From assembly GCF_030709675.1 (NCBI RefSeq), contig NZ_JAUZQD010000014.1, positions 186,001 to 250,000 on the forward strand: a DNA stretch of 64,000 bases, given 5' to 3'. Source of the stretch: Symbioplanes lichenis. Lineage in GTDB: Bacteria > Actinomycetota > Actinomycetes > Mycobacteriales > Micromonosporaceae. A model generated the notes under the pieces. That model did not search any database. It was not told the origin of the DNA and was given only the letters and a program-made list of their open reading frames with translations. Positions 25,551 to 35,128 of this stretch are shown here, piece by piece; positions within the stretch are counted from its first letter, which is position 1; every line of letters starts with the position of its first letter. A program made the position numbers and the translations under genes.

Positions 25551-27702
25551 GAGCGTTCCCTTTCGCGGTGAGATAGCGGTGCAGGCCGTACGTTCCGGCG
25601 GTGTAGGGCCAGCCGAGCCCGCCCCAGGTGTCGCCCTTGGCGATCAGCCCGGCGTCGGCGCCCTGATCGCAGAAGGAGATGCCCTCGGGCTGCATCCCTG
25701 TGTCGGCGAACCCGAAGCGGTCACCGTCGTGGGAGAGGATCTGCTGGCAGCCGTACGCGGCCAGGTCGGCGACGGTTTCGTAGAGCGGCTCGCCGGTGCG
25801 GCGGCCGATCGTGACGAAGGCGTCGAGGAAGAACAGTGAGTAGATGTCGGTGACGCCGGCGCCCCAGGTCGAGTTGATGCCGCCCCAGCCGGTCGAGCGC
25901 ACCCCGGCGGCCGCCACGCGGGTGCCCGCGCGCGGCGGCACGTCCCACAGCAGATGCCAGGTGACCGCGATCTTGGCGGCCCGCTCGGCGCCGGTGAGCC
26001 ACTTCGGGTCGCCGGTGGCGTCGTGCAGCGCCAGCAGCGCCGCCATGGCCAGCTCGGCGGCCTCCTTGTCGACCACGTTGGGGTTGTCCAGCGTGCCGCC
26101 GCGGTAGTCGTCGCGGGCGACCTGCTCGCGCAGCACGTACTCGCCGGCGGCCCGGGCGGCGGTGACGAGCCGGTCGCGCTCGCCCGGCGGCAGTGCGGCG
26201 GCCAGGGCGAGCAGGTACGGCACCGGGACGGCCGTGCTGGCCTTGCCCTCCCCGCCGGCGGCGCCGAGCCAGCCGCCGTCCAGCGGCTCGCCGTCGGGGT
26301 TGTAGGCGCGGTACCAGGAGCCGTCGGGCTCCTGCGCGGCGAGCAGGAAGTCGGCGAAGCGTACGCAGGTCGCCAGCCAGGCCGGGCGGGAGCGGCCGCG
26401 GCGGTGGTGCAGCAGCAGGTCCCCGGCGGCCTCGGTCATCATCCGCAGATAGGTGCCGGGCTGCTCGGCCGCGCCGAGGTAGTGCATGACGGGCCCGTCG
26501 GGGTCGCCGCAGCTGAACAGCGGGCGGCCCTTGTCGATGGAGTAGAGGGTGTGCAGGAACCCCGACGGCGTCGCCAGCCGCTCGACGAAGAAGTCGGCGA
26601 CCTTGTCGGCCCGCTCGTCCCACTCGCCGCCGAAGTGCTCCGCGAGCATGGCGGCCGCATTGAGCTGCCGGCCGGTGAAGCCGTACTCGAGGATGGCGTG
26701 CGAGCCGGTCATGCCGTGCTCGGTGAACGAGGCGCCGAACGCCTTGGCCTCGGCGTCGTAGCCGCGATCGGGATCGAAGTTCATGCGGAAGCCGGCCGCG
26801 CCGGGCGCCCACTCGGTGTACGTGTGCCGCAGCGAGGCCAGGCGCAGCCCGGCGGCCTGCTCCAGAGTGAACGGCAGGTCGGCCGGGCGCGGCGGGTTGA
26901 CCTGCGCGGCGTACGCGTAGGCCCCGGCGACCGCGTCGGCGAACGTGGGCGCGGCCCGCCAGGTGAGGGCGTAGGCGACGGTGACGTCGAGCCCCTCGGG
27001 GCCGACGGGGTGGAACGCCGCCGCCGGGGTGCCCTCGGCGTCGAGCAGCGCGCTGCGGTCGCCCTCGCGGTAGGGCCAGGTGGCCAGCAGCGCCGGTCGC
27101 TCTCCACCGGCGGCAAACCCGACGGCACCGATGTCGGTGCGCTGCGGATAGTCGCTGTCGCCGGCCACCCGCTCGGGCGCCTCGTCATAGCCCGGCAAGG
27201 AGGTGCGCAGCAAGGTGACGCCCGTTGCGCTGCTTGCGGCCCAGACCAGCACCAGGGGGTACGCCAACCGGGCGTCGTTGAACAGCTGGGTGCCCGGCTC
27301 GGCGTGCTGCACGGGGCTGTAGACCATCGCCGGCGCGCAGTAGCGGACCGCGCCGGGCTCGGCCAGCTCGGCGCTGAGCTCGACGCGGATCGCATCCGCC
27401 GCGCCGCTCGCCCGCAGCCGCCGGACGAGACGGACGACATCGTCGCCGGCCTCGTAGCGGTCCTCGACGGTGATCCTCAGCCCGTCGCTCTCCCAGCTGC
27501 GCGTCGCCACCCACGCGTCCGGCCCGTCCGGTGTCACGTCGGCGTAGGCGAACTCGTCGACGCCCCCGCGCAGCCGGGCGCACCGGATCGGCGTGGCGAG
27601 CGTCAGGCGCGGCCCGGCGCCGGTCGGGCCGAGCGACGGCACGTGCCCGCCGGCCCCTTGCTCGAAAACGATGTGCACGCGAATTCCCATCCTTGGATGC
27701 AC
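25534..27702 (-). CDS. Six-hairpin glycosidase-like protein, family unassigned
   Basis: The first gene of the operon encodes 722 residues from GTG 27702 (GAGG five bases upstream); ATG 27690 is the alternative. The N-terminal 280 residues look like a beta-sandwich. The C-terminal 430 are repeated helices with aromatic/acidic motifs of an (alpha/alpha)6 toroid: GFLHTLYSIDKGRPLFSCGD, EPDGSWYRAYNPDGEPLDGG, WGGINSTWGAGVTDIYS and WPYTAGTYGLHRYL. No signal peptide is present. I do not recognise its CAZy family. Context with GH127 and a sugar importer suggests hydrolysis or modification of an L-arabinose-containing glycan. Confidence 0.75.
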   Translation of the reverse strand: MHPRMGIRVHIVFEQGAGGHVPSLGPTGAGPRLTLATPIRCARLRGGVDEFAYADVTPDGPDAWVATRSWESDGLRITVEDRYEAGDDVVRLVRRLRASGAADAIRVELSAELAEPGAVRYCAPAMVYSPVQHAEPGTQLFNDARLAYPLVLVWAASSATGVTLLRTSLPGYDEAPERVAGDSDYPQRTDIGAVGFAAGGERPALLATWPYREGDRSALLDAEGTPAAAFHPVGPEGLDVTVAYALTWRAAPTFADAVAGAYAYAAQVNPPRPADLPFTLEQAAGLRLASLRHTYTEWAPGAAGFRMNFDPDRGYDAEAKAFGASFTEHGMTGSHAILEYGFTGRQLNAAAMLAEHFGGEWDERADKVADFFVERLATPSGFLHTLYSIDKGRPLFSCGDPDGPVMHYLGAAEQPGTYLRMMTEAAGDLLLHHRRGRSRPAWLATCVRFADFLLAAQEPDGSWYRAYNPDGEPLDGGWLGAAGGEGKASTAVPVPYLLALAAALPPGERDRLVTAARAAGEYVLREQVARDDYRGGTLDNPNVVDKEAAELAMAALLALHDATGDPKWLTGAERAAKIAVTWHLLWDVPPRAGTRVAAAGVRSTGWGGINSTWGAGVTDIYSLFFLDAFVTIGRRTGEPLYETVADLAAYGCQQILSHDGDRFGFADTGMQPEGISFCDQGADAGLIAKGDTWGGLGWPYTAGTYGLHRYLTAKGNAHVVHP

Positions 27703-27759
27703 TCCTACCTCGACAGAAGCGGAGGTCGTGCTAGCTTGATGCCCGGTCGCCGAAACGCT

Positions 27760-27775
27760 CCGAAAACGGTTTCGG
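27760..27775. promoter_or_regulatory. LacI-type operator between the glycosidase operon and its repressor gene
   Basis: CCGAAAACGGTTTCGG is an imperfect palindrome with perfect 6-base arms (CCGAAA/TTTCGG) and a CG-centred core, the general form of LacI/GalR operators. A further half-site CGAAACG lies just to its left (27751-27757). It is 58 bases upstream of the operon start codon and 84 bases upstream of the lacI-type gene, so it could repress both. Confidence 0.75.
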
Positions 27776-27858
27776 CGAAGTTAACAATCTTGCCGAGGGC
27801 CCGTCAAGGGCTACGATGCGGACGGCCCGAATCGGTGATCTTGAAGGGAGGGGCGGGG

Positions 27859-28893
27859 ATGACCGAGGTCGTACGTGCCCCCGACCGGCACCGGGGACCG
27901 ACGCTCAAGGACGTGGCCCGGCTCGCCGGAGTCTCCGTGGCCACGGCATCGAAGGCGCTCAACGGGCGCAGTGAGGTCCACCCGGAGACCCGGCAGCGCG
28001 TCATCGACGTGGCGGAGCGCATCTCGTTCACCCCGAACACGCTCGCCCGCAGCCTGCTCGTCGGGCAGACCGGCACGGTCGGGCTGCTCACCAACGACCT
28101 CGAGGGCCGCTTCAGCCTGCCGATCCTCATGGGCGCCGAGGACGCGTTCGGCACCGGCAAGATGTCGGTGCTGCTCTGCGACGCCCGCGGCGATGCCATC
28201 CGCGAGCAGTACCACCTGCGGGCGCTGCTCGGGCGCCGGGTCGACGGGCTCATCGTGGTGGGCAGCAGCACCGACCCGCGCCCGTCGCTGGGCCAGGAGC
28301 TGCCGATCCCGGTCGTCTACGCGTACGCCCCGTCGGCCGACCCCCGCGACGCGTCGCTGGTGCCCGACAACGTCGCCGGCGGCCGGCAGATCGTGGACCA
28401 CCTGGTGGCGACCGGCCGCAGCCGCATCGCCCACGTGTCCGGCGACAGCGCCTACGCGGCCGCCCGCGAACGCGCGCAGGGAGTGACCGAGGCGCTCGCC
28501 GGCGCGGGGCTGCCCCTGATCGGCGGGCAGACGTTCTACGGCAGCTGGACCGAGGCGTGGGGCCGCTCGGCCACCCACGCCCTGCTCGACCAGCACCCCG
28601 ACATCGACGCCCTGGTGTGCGGCAGCGACCAGGTGGCCCGCGGCGCCCTGGAGGTGCTGCGCGAGCGCGGCGTCAAGGTCCCCCAGCAGATCGCCGTCAC
28701 CGGCTTCGACAACTGGGAAGTCCTCTCGGCCGACTCCCGCCCGCCACTGACCACCGTCGACATGGGCCTGGAAGCCCTGGGCCGCCTCGCCGCCGAACGC
28801 CTCTTCGCGGCGATGGACGGCCGCCCCACCGCCGGCGAGGAACGCCTGCCGTGCCGCGTCGTCGTCCGCGGCTCCACCGACGCGGGCCTCTGA
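27859..28893 (+). CDS. LacI/GalR-family repressor of the arabinoside operon
   Basis: ATG at 27859 follows GGAGGGG and gives 344 residues. The HTH and hinge (TLKDVARLAGVSVATASKALN, then TLARSLLVGQTGTVGLL) are canonical. The periplasmic-binding-like domain follows, with ALVCGSDQVARGALEVLRERG and IAVTGFDNWEVLSADSRPP. It is divergent from the GH127/ABC operon with a palindromic operator between them. Repression relieved by an arabinose-type ligand is the expected behaviour, inferred from context. Confidence 0.93.
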   Translation: MTEVVRAPDRHRGPTLKDVARLAGVSVATASKALNGRSEVHPETRQRVIDVAERISFTPNTLARSLLVGQTGTVGLLTNDLEGRFSLPILMGAEDAFGTGKMSVLLCDARGDAIREQYHLRALLGRRVDGLIVVGSSTDPRPSLGQELPIPVVYAYAPSADPRDASLVPDNVAGGRQIVDHLVATGRSRIAHVSGDSAYAAARERAQGVTEALAGAGLPLIGGQTFYGSWTEAWGRSATHALLDQHPDIDALVCGSDQVARGALEVLRERGVKVPQQIAVTGFDNWEVLSADSRPPLTTVDMGLEALGRLAAERLFAAMDGRPTAGEERLPCRVVVRGSTDAGL

Positions 28894-28968
28894 CCCCCTC
28901 GGGCCTGGCTGCCACGTCGGCGCCGCGTAGTTCTCCGGAAGCGCGCGTGGCCGCCGATCTTCGGGACC

Positions 28969-31192
28969 GTGGTGCAGCCGAGATTCGATGATCATGAGGC
29001 GGAGTACTGGGCGCGTCAGATGCGCGTCGGTGCGCTCATCGCGGCAGGCATCACCTTGCTCGGAGCCGTCCGGGTCTTTTTCGACTGGGCGGCCACGGAT
29101 CAATGGTTGCTGGCGCCGCTGCTGACGGCCGTGCTGCTGCAGGCGGCGACCGTGTGGCTGCCGTGGAACCGCTACGTCCGGCACGCCCGGACCCGGCGGC
29201 TGCTGGTGCTGTGGTGGGTCGCCGAGCTGCCGGGTGCTGTACCTGTTCGCCCGCAGCGACGTCGACGGCATGCTGCTGTACCTGCCCGGCGCGACGCTGA
29301 TCCTGGTGCTGGCCACGGCGCTGTTCACCCCGGCCGTGGTGATCGGGCTGGGTGCCCTGGCCCTCGCCGGGTTCCTGGCCCTGCAGCCGTTCGAGTCGTC
29401 GTTCCAGCCGGTCGCGGTGCTGGGCATGATGCTGATCATGGCCAGCGTGGTGGCCGTCAACGCGATCATCGCGCACAGCCGCGGGCGCCTCGACGCCCGG
29501 CGGCGGTCGGCCGAGCGGCGCGTCGAGGCCCTGCTGGAGCACTCGTCGGACCTGGTCGTGGCGCTGGCCGGGGAGGGGCGGATCCGCTACGCGAGCCCGT
29601 CGGTCTCCGCCGTCCTGGGCCGTGACCCCGGCCGGCTCACCGGCGACCTGGTCAGCACGCTGGTGCACCCCGACGATCTGGTCCGCGTCCAGGGCTGGAT
29701 CCGGGAGGTGTGGTCGGCGCCCGCCACCGAGACCGCCCGCACGGAGATGCGCCTGCGCCGGGCCGGCGGCTCGGTCCTGTTCGTCGACGCCATCGCCACC
29801 AACCGCCTGGGCGACCCCGACGTGCAGGCCGTCATCGTGAGCCTGCGTGACATCGGCACCCGCCGGGCGCTGGAGCAGCAGCTGAGCCATTAAGCCTTCA
29901 CCGACTCGCTGACCGGGCTGGCCAACCGGGCCCGGTTCCGCGAGCGCCTGCGGCAGGCCGTCGCCGGCCGGTCCGGGCCACCGGTCACGCTGGTGCTGAT
30001 CGACCTCGACAACTTCAAGGACGTCAACGACGACATCGGGCACAGCGGCGGCGACGAGCTGCTGACCGTCCTGGCCGATCGGCTCCGCCGGCGCGTACGC
30101 CCGCAGGACACCCTGGCCCGCCTCGGCGGTGACGAGTTCGCCCTGCTGCTCGAGGGATCGGACGTCGACACCGGCGCGCTCGTCGGGCACCTGCTCGACG
30201 ACATCCGCGAGCCCGTGCGCCTGGGCAGCCGCGAGCTGCACCTGACCGCCAGCATCGGCAGCGCCCACACCGGCGGCGAGGAGTCGCTGCAGGCCGACGA
30301 GCTGTTGCGCAACGCCGACCTGGCCATGTACGCGGTCAAGCGCGCGGGCCGCAACGGCAGCGCGGTCTTCGACCCGTCCATGTACGCCACCGTGCTGTAC
30401 GAGGCCCAGCAGCGCGCCGACCTGGAAGAGGCGCTGCTCGATGAGCAGTTCACCGTGCACTACCAGCCGGTGGTGGACCTGGCCACGGCCCGGCTGACCG
30501 GTGTCGAGGCGCTGGTGCGCTGGAACCACCCGCGCGAGGGTCTGCTGGGACCCGGGAACTTCATCCATCACGCCGAGATCAGTGGCCTGATCGTGCCCCT
30601 GGGGCAGTGGGTGCTGCGGCAGGCGTGCCGGCAGCTCGCCGACTGGCAGCGGAGCATCCCGGCCGCCGGGGACCTGAGGATGAACGTGAACCTCTCCGCC
30701 CGCCAGTTCCAGCACCCCGGCCTGCTCGACGACGTCACCGCGGCCATCCGCGACGCCGGCATCGCCCCGGAGTCGCTGACCCTGGAGATCACCGAGTCCA
30801 TGCTGATGGACGACGTCGACGCCGCCGTCGGCATGCTGACCGCGCTGCGCGGGCTCGGCGTCCACCTGGCCATCGACGACTTCGGGACCGGCTACTCGTC
30901 GCTGAGCTACCTGCAACGGCTCCCGGTCGACACACTCAAGATCGACCGCAGCTTCGTCGAGCACGTCGACACCAGCTCCGACAGCAGCGCCCTGGCCGGA
31001 GCGGTCGTCGACCTGGCCCGGGCGCTGGGGCTGCGTACCGTCGCCGAAGGCATCGAGACCCCCGCCCAGCGGGACACGCTGCGGCAGCTCGGCTGCCGGT
31101 CCGGGCAGGGCTTCCTGTTCAGCAAGCCCGTACCCGCCGACCGGCTCTCCGCCATGTTGCGTGACGAGACGCCGGCGCGCGTGCCCGCGTGA
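28969..31192 (+). pseudogene. Membrane PAS-GGDEF-EAL cyclic-di-GMP protein, frameshifted and with an internal stop
   Basis: The intact ancestor would be about 740 residues: an N-terminal multi-helix membrane region, PAS (LLEHSSDLVVALAGEGRIRY), GGDEF (LARLGGDEFALLLEG, active-site motif intact) and EAL (GVEALVRWNHPREGLL, IDDFGTGYSSLSYLQRLP). Two lesions break it. At 29232-29234 one extra G in a G run shifts the frame between AELP and VLYLFARSDVDG. At 29891-29893 TAA replaces an expected Gln codon in LSH(Q)AFTDSLTGLANR. The EAL/GGDEF part could still be translated from an internal start (for example GTG 29993), but the first GGDEF residues would be lost. Confidence 0.85.
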
Positions 31193-31199
31193 GGGCGGG

Positions 31200-32402
31200 T
31201 CAGTTGTCCGCGGCCGGGACGCGCGCGAAGCGGACCTTGTTGAGCCAGCCCGGGTAGTCGCTGAGGACGTACAGCTCGCCGTGCACGTCGGTGCCGAAGG
31301 CGGTCGGCTGGGTGGGGAAGGTGCCGATGGTGGCGGTCTCGTAGCCACCGGCGGCGGTCGGGCGTACGGCGTAGGCAAGGGTGTTGCAGTAGTCGCTCGC
31401 GATGTACGTGCCGCGGGCCTCGGGGGTCACCGATCCGCGGTAGACCACGCCGCCGGTCACCGAGCAGCCCTCGGTCATGTAGTGCTCGTACTCGAAGACC
31501 GGGTCGACGTAGCGCACGCCCGGCTTGCACTGCTCCGGATCGAAGACCGGGCTGCCCTCGCGGCAGGACCAGCCGAGGTTGGCGCCACCCTGCCACGGGC
31601 GGATGTGGTCGATCTCCTCGACGAGGCCCTGACCGACGTCGCCGATCCACAGGGAGTTGTCGGCCGGGTCGAGGGAGAAGCGCCACGGGTTGCGCAGGCC
31701 GTAGACCCAGATCTCCGGGCGGGCTCCGGGCGTACGGACGAAGGGGTTGCTCGCGGGGACGCAGTAGGGCTTGGTCCCGCAGGCGCGGCTGACGTCGATG
31801 CGCACGATCTTGCCGAGCAAAGTGCCAAGATCCTGACCCGACTTGTACGGGTCATTGGCGTAGCCGCCGTCGCCGGTCGACCAGTAGAGGTAGCCCTCGC
31901 GGCCGAACGCGACCTGCCCGCCGTTGTGGTTGCCGTAGTCGGCGTGCGGCTGGGTGAGCAGCACCTGCAGCCGGTCGGGGGCGCCGAGCGGCAGCCGGGC
32001 CAGGGTGAGCTCGCCGGCCGGCTTGCTCGTGTAGGACACGTAGAGCATGCCGGTGCGCGTGAAGTCCGGCGCCGGGGTGATGCCGAGCAGGCCGCGTTCG
32101 TTGTCCGTCGCCTCGATCCGGGCGGTCAGGTCGAGCACCGGGTCGGCGGCCAGTCCCGTGTCGGGATGGTAGGAGCGGACGGTGCCGTCCTTCTCCGCGA
32201 TGAGCATCCGGCCGTCGGGCAGCCCGGTAATCGCGACCGGCCGGCGCAGGCCCGAGGCGACCTGCTCGGAGACCACGGTCAGCTCGGTGAGCGGCACCGC
32301 GCGGCTGCCGGCCGCGTCGGCCGCCGCCGGCGATGTCGACAGCGCCGTGGAGAGAATCAGGGGGAGCAGGCCGGCGAGCGCGGTGACCGTACGACGACGC
32401 AT
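31200..32402 (-). CDS. Secreted PQQ-dependent aldose sugar dehydrogenase-like beta-propeller
   Basis: From ATG 32402 the product has 400 residues with a signal peptide (RRRTVTALAGLLPLILSTAL, cleavage after AAA/DAA). The six-bladed soluble-glucose-dehydrogenase fold is shown by VASGLRRPVAITGLPDGRML, NERGLLGITPAPDF, DYGNHNGGQVAFGREGYLYW, GLRNPWRFSLDP and WIGDVGQGLVEEID. These include the catalytic His of NHNGG and the PQQ-binding Arg. A perfect CebR-type palindrome lies 35 bases upstream, pointing to induction by beta-glucan breakdown products. Confidence 0.88.
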   Translation of the reverse strand: MRRRTVTALAGLLPLILSTALSTSPAAADAAGSRAVPLTELTVVSEQVASGLRRPVAITGLPDGRMLIAEKDGTVRSYHPDTGLAADPVLDLTARIEATDNERGLLGITPAPDFTRTGMLYVSYTSKPAGELTLARLPLGAPDRLQVLLTQPHADYGNHNGGQVAFGREGYLYWSTGDGGYANDPYKSGQDLGTLLGKIVRIDVSRACGTKPYCVPASNPFVRTPGARPEIWVYGLRNPWRFSLDPADNSLWIGDVGQGLVEEIDHIRPWQGGANLGWSCREGSPVFDPEQCKPGVRYVDPVFEYEHYMTEGCSVTGGVVYRGSVTPEARGTYIASDYCNTLAYAVRPTAAGGYETATIGTFPTQPTAFGTDVHGELYVLSDYPGWLNKVRFARVPAADN

Positions 32403-32436
32403 GTTCGGCTCCTCGGGCAGAGTAAGGGACGCAGGC

Positions 32437-32450
32437 TGGGAGCGCTCCCA
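32437..32450. promoter_or_regulatory. CebR-type operator (perfect 14-bp palindrome)
   Basis: TGGGAGCGCTCCCA is a perfect palindrome and identical to the published consensus of the CebR cellobiose/cellotriose repressor in streptomycetes. It lies 35 bases upstream of the sugar dehydrogenase ATG, overlapping the expected core promoter. The LacI-family protein in this window is beside a different operator sequence, so the cognate CebR-like repressor is probably encoded elsewhere. Confidence 0.8.
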
Positions 32451-32689
32451 CCATACATCGACGCTTGCCGATATGAAAGCCCAGCCGTTCAGTCGTGTCA
32501 GCAACGGCGGGGCGGAGTCCAAGCGTGTCCATGATTACTTTCCGTGTTCACTTTGCCACGCTGCTGACTTTTTCCGGAAGCGTTGTGCCCTCGAGGTGAG
32601 GGCCACGAGGCGACGAGCGGATCGGAACGTCAAGTGCGTGACCAGCGATCTTGACCGAGCCCTGGAGCTGCCGCGGGCGTGGTCGGCGC

Positions 32690-33267
32690 GGGCAATGTTC
32701 AGGCGCTCCGGGATGGCTGCCGGGTGACGCTCTGTTCATTGGTTTCACGGCGCAATCTTCAGCGACTACGTGCCCACCCTCGAACTGCACACCGGCGCCG
32801 GCAGTGACCACGCCGCCGAAGCACGACACGTCTCCGATGCGCTCCTTCACCCACAACGCACCTTTCCCAGCTTCGCCAACAAGAAGGTGCCGGGCCTGGC
32901 TGGCGCGCCCTTGCACCGCATGATGAGCGAGACGCTCAAGACCAAGAACACCGACGGCGCGATCGCTATCTGCAAGGACGTGTGGGGCGAAGAGTACCCA
33001 GCCGGTAACCAGCAATGCGACGAGTACCCCTTCAAGACCACGTACGAGGGTGCGGCGACCTCGACCGGAGCCACTGAGCAGAACCCCAATGCGGGCAAGT
33101 ACCTCCAGTGGTCAGGGTCGGCGCGCCCCATCGACGGCAAGCAGAACGAGAACGGCGGCAACCATCTCGGCTTGTTCTACGGCCAGAACCGCATTCTCGA
33201 CGAGAACTCAGGTACGGCCAGACACGGCCAGCCCAGCGAGCCGTTCTTCGTCGCTGTCGTTCCGTAG
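32690..33267 (+). pseudogene. NucA/NucB-type deoxyribonuclease domain, decayed at the 5' end
   Basis: The frame ending at 33267 reads WFHGAIFSDYVPTLELHTGA, then LLHPQRTFPSFANKKVPGL, QQCDEYPFKTTYEGAAT, SARPIDGKQNENGGNHLGLF and YGQNRILDENSG. The CDEYPF and N-x-N-GG-x-x-L blocks are those of secreted NucA/NucB nucleases. Upstream, GNVQALRDGCRVT at 32690-32735 lies in another frame, with a shift before WFHG, and there is no signal peptide or start codon. GTG 32770 is the first possible start. The N-terminal half of the ancestral exported protein is lost. Confidence 0.65.
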
Positions 33268-33363
33268 ACTGAGCACCGGCGGCAGCCGCCTGGAGGCCCG
33301 CCCGCGCCCAGCCGTCAGCGGCTGGGCGCGGCGGAGTCAGCTGCACATGGAGGGGTATGCCGC

Positions 33364-33900
33364 ATGCCAGAACCACTCAGCCGGCACCGAACCGCCTTCA
33401 CCCCGGACTTCCGTGTCATCGTCCTTCGCGACATCGACACCGACGCTGACCCCGGTGCCAGTACCGCCATCAACCAGCTCGAGGACAACATCGCGGTCAG
33501 CAGCGGTTACGGCGTCTATGTGCACGCGGTCCAGAATCACACGCCGGTCGGAGTCGATGTGGAGGTATGGGAGTCAGCACCGCCCACGGCGCCGGTCGCC
33601 TCTGGTTGGGAGCGTGCAGCAGCGCTCGAGTTCGACGCACCGAGCGGGTACTTGCTCGTCGGGGACAACATGGGCGCCGGCACTGACGGTATCGACCCGC
33701 CCGCGGGCGCGGGCCGCTACGCCGTGGAGGTCTGGTGTCAGGGGCGCGCCGACATCCAACGGGTCATCGAGCAATGGCTGTCCACCGACCTGCACGACCC
33801 CACGACGCGGGCTCTGCTCGATGACAACAAGGAGAAGGAGCAGTATTTGCTTCGCTTGTGGTGGAATGCCGAGCTTGATGACGACGATGACGACATCTGA
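33364..33900 (+). CDS. Hypothetical protein, possible immunity-like partner of the nuclease
   Basis: The 178-residue acidic protein has no signal peptide or membrane segment. It looks all-beta: FRVIVLRDIDTDADPGA, GVYVHAVQNHTPVGVDVEVW, ALEFDAPSGYLLVGDN and GAGRYAVEVWCQGR followed by EKEQYLLRLWW. The last pattern (GxYxVxxxxxGR...YLLxxW) is frequent in small actinomycete proteins near secreted toxins and has a loose likeness to ComJ-type nuclease inhibitors. Position just after the NucA/NucB remnant fits an immunity role, but this is a weak inference. The C-terminus is poly-Asp. Confidence 0.55.
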   Translation: MPEPLSRHRTAFTPDFRVIVLRDIDTDADPGASTAINQLEDNIAVSSGYGVYVHAVQNHTPVGVDVEVWESAPPTAPVASGWERAAALEFDAPSGYLLVGDNMGAGTDGIDPPAGAGRYAVEVWCQGRADIQRVIEQWLSTDLHDPTTRALLDDNKEKEQYLLRLWWNAELDDDDDDI

Positions 33901-35128
33901 GGGCGTGGCCCACGTTGTACCCCTTGATCGACGCATCTCATGCGGCAGGGCGACGCGACTAGGTCTGGCCTTGGTTGTCGCGCTGCTGGCCTCCTGCGCT
34001 CCGGAGCATGAGCCCGCGCCGCTCGACGAGACATCACCGTGGCCCGTGGCGCCGGCAGGAGGTCCTTTCCTGCCCTGGCCGCCTGCGGGTAACGCCGCCA
34101 CCGACACAGATCTGGTCGCCCGGGCCCGGCGAACCTGGGACCAGCATCTCGACCCGGCCACTGGTGCGGCCGGCTCACATCAACAGGTCACACCGCTGCT
34201 GGTACACACCGGCAGCCCCGTCGGCCCGCTTGTCATCCTGCAAGGACTCGACCGTCGCCAGCGACCTCGGCTGGCGATCATCACCGGCACAAGCGGATCA
34301 GCATCCACGGACGGCACCCTCGTCCTGCGGGCCGATCGGCCTTCCCCCGAACCCGGCTCCACCCACCACATCAGCCTGGTCAGCTCCCGCCTCGCGGCTA
34401 CACCCGGTGCCGGCAACTCCGGCCGCACGGTTCTCGCCGTCGCGGTCGGCGAACCCGGGAGCAGCAACATAGCTGTGCGAGAAACCGCGGCCGCGGCGCC
34501 TCAACCCAGCACCTTCGTCGACGGCCGGCTCACCGTCGCGCGGCTCAGTCCTCTGGCCTCGGCGTTCAGCACCCTCATCACCGGCTCGTCGGCCGGGCGA
34601 GGGTGGACGTCGTATGCCCAGGACACGATATTCGGTGAAGCGCACGCAGAACCGGTCGAACTCGTGCGGACATCCGGCGGCGATCACTTGTCATTCCGTG
34701 TCCCCGACAATGCGAGAACATCGATCAAGGTGGGTCAGCTTGTCGCTGCCCGGCAAGGAGTGGTGGGCCGCATCAGCCGTCTGAGCGGCGATGCCGCCGA
34801 CGTCCAACCCGTCATCGCCGCCGGTTTCGAAAGCGCCGTGGCAGACGCCGAGGGCGCGATGCATCTCGCGAGAACTGACGTGCATGGCCGTCTCACCGTC
34901 GATGCGGCAGATATGGCGGAAGGGCAGGAATTCTTCGCCGCGCAGACTTATGGAACAGATGTCGGCGACATCATCTACCTGTCGCTGGGGCGTGTCCTGC
35001 CGCCACAGCCGCCGGCCCGGGATGACGAAGCGCTGGGCCGATGGCAAGTGTCCATGACCCAGCTGAGCCCGGCGGCCGACGGCGATCCGGCTTCGGAACA
35101 CTTCGTTCTCATCGATAATGGTGACTGA
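33878..35128 (+). CDS. Lipoprotein with MreC-like segment
   Basis: ATG 33878 lies inside the last codons of the previous gene (23-base overlap), so the two are coupled. The 416-residue product has a lipoprotein signal with lipobox LLASC near residue 44 (LGLALVVALLASCAPEHEP). A Pro/Ala-rich stretch, a beta-rich middle and a C-terminal part follow, with VGQLVAARQGVVGRISRLS then GDAADVQPVIAAGFESAVAD. This resembles the beta-barrel repeats of MreC (G-x-VGR-V ... LITD). It is likely anchored to the outer face of the membrane. The function is unknown. Confidence 0.65.
   Translation: MTTMTTSEGVAHVVPLDRRISCGRATRLGLALVVALLASCAPEHEPAPLDETSPWPVAPAGGPFLPWPPAGNAATDTDLVARARRTWDQHLDPATGAAGSHQQVTPLLVHTGSPVGPLVILQGLDRRQRPRLAIITGTSGSASTDGTLVLRADRPSPEPGSTHHISLVSSRLAATPGAGNSGRTVLAVAVGEPGSSNIAVRETAAAAPQPSTFVDGRLTVARLSPLASAFSTLITGSSAGRGWTSYAQDTIFGEAHAEPVELVRTSGGDHLSFRVPDNARTSIKVGQLVAARQGVVGRISRLSGDAADVQPVIAAGFESAVADAEGAMHLARTDVHGRLTVDAADMAEGQEFFAAQTYGTDVGDIIYLSLGRVLPPQPPARDDEALGRWQVSMTQLSPAADGDPASEHFVLIDNGD

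Noticed and set aside
25954..28893. A single 979-codon rightward frame ending in the LacI gene
   Set aside because: The first 630 codons are antisense to the glycosidase-like gene and run through the operator. The real LacI start is ATG 27859 with GGAGGGG before it.
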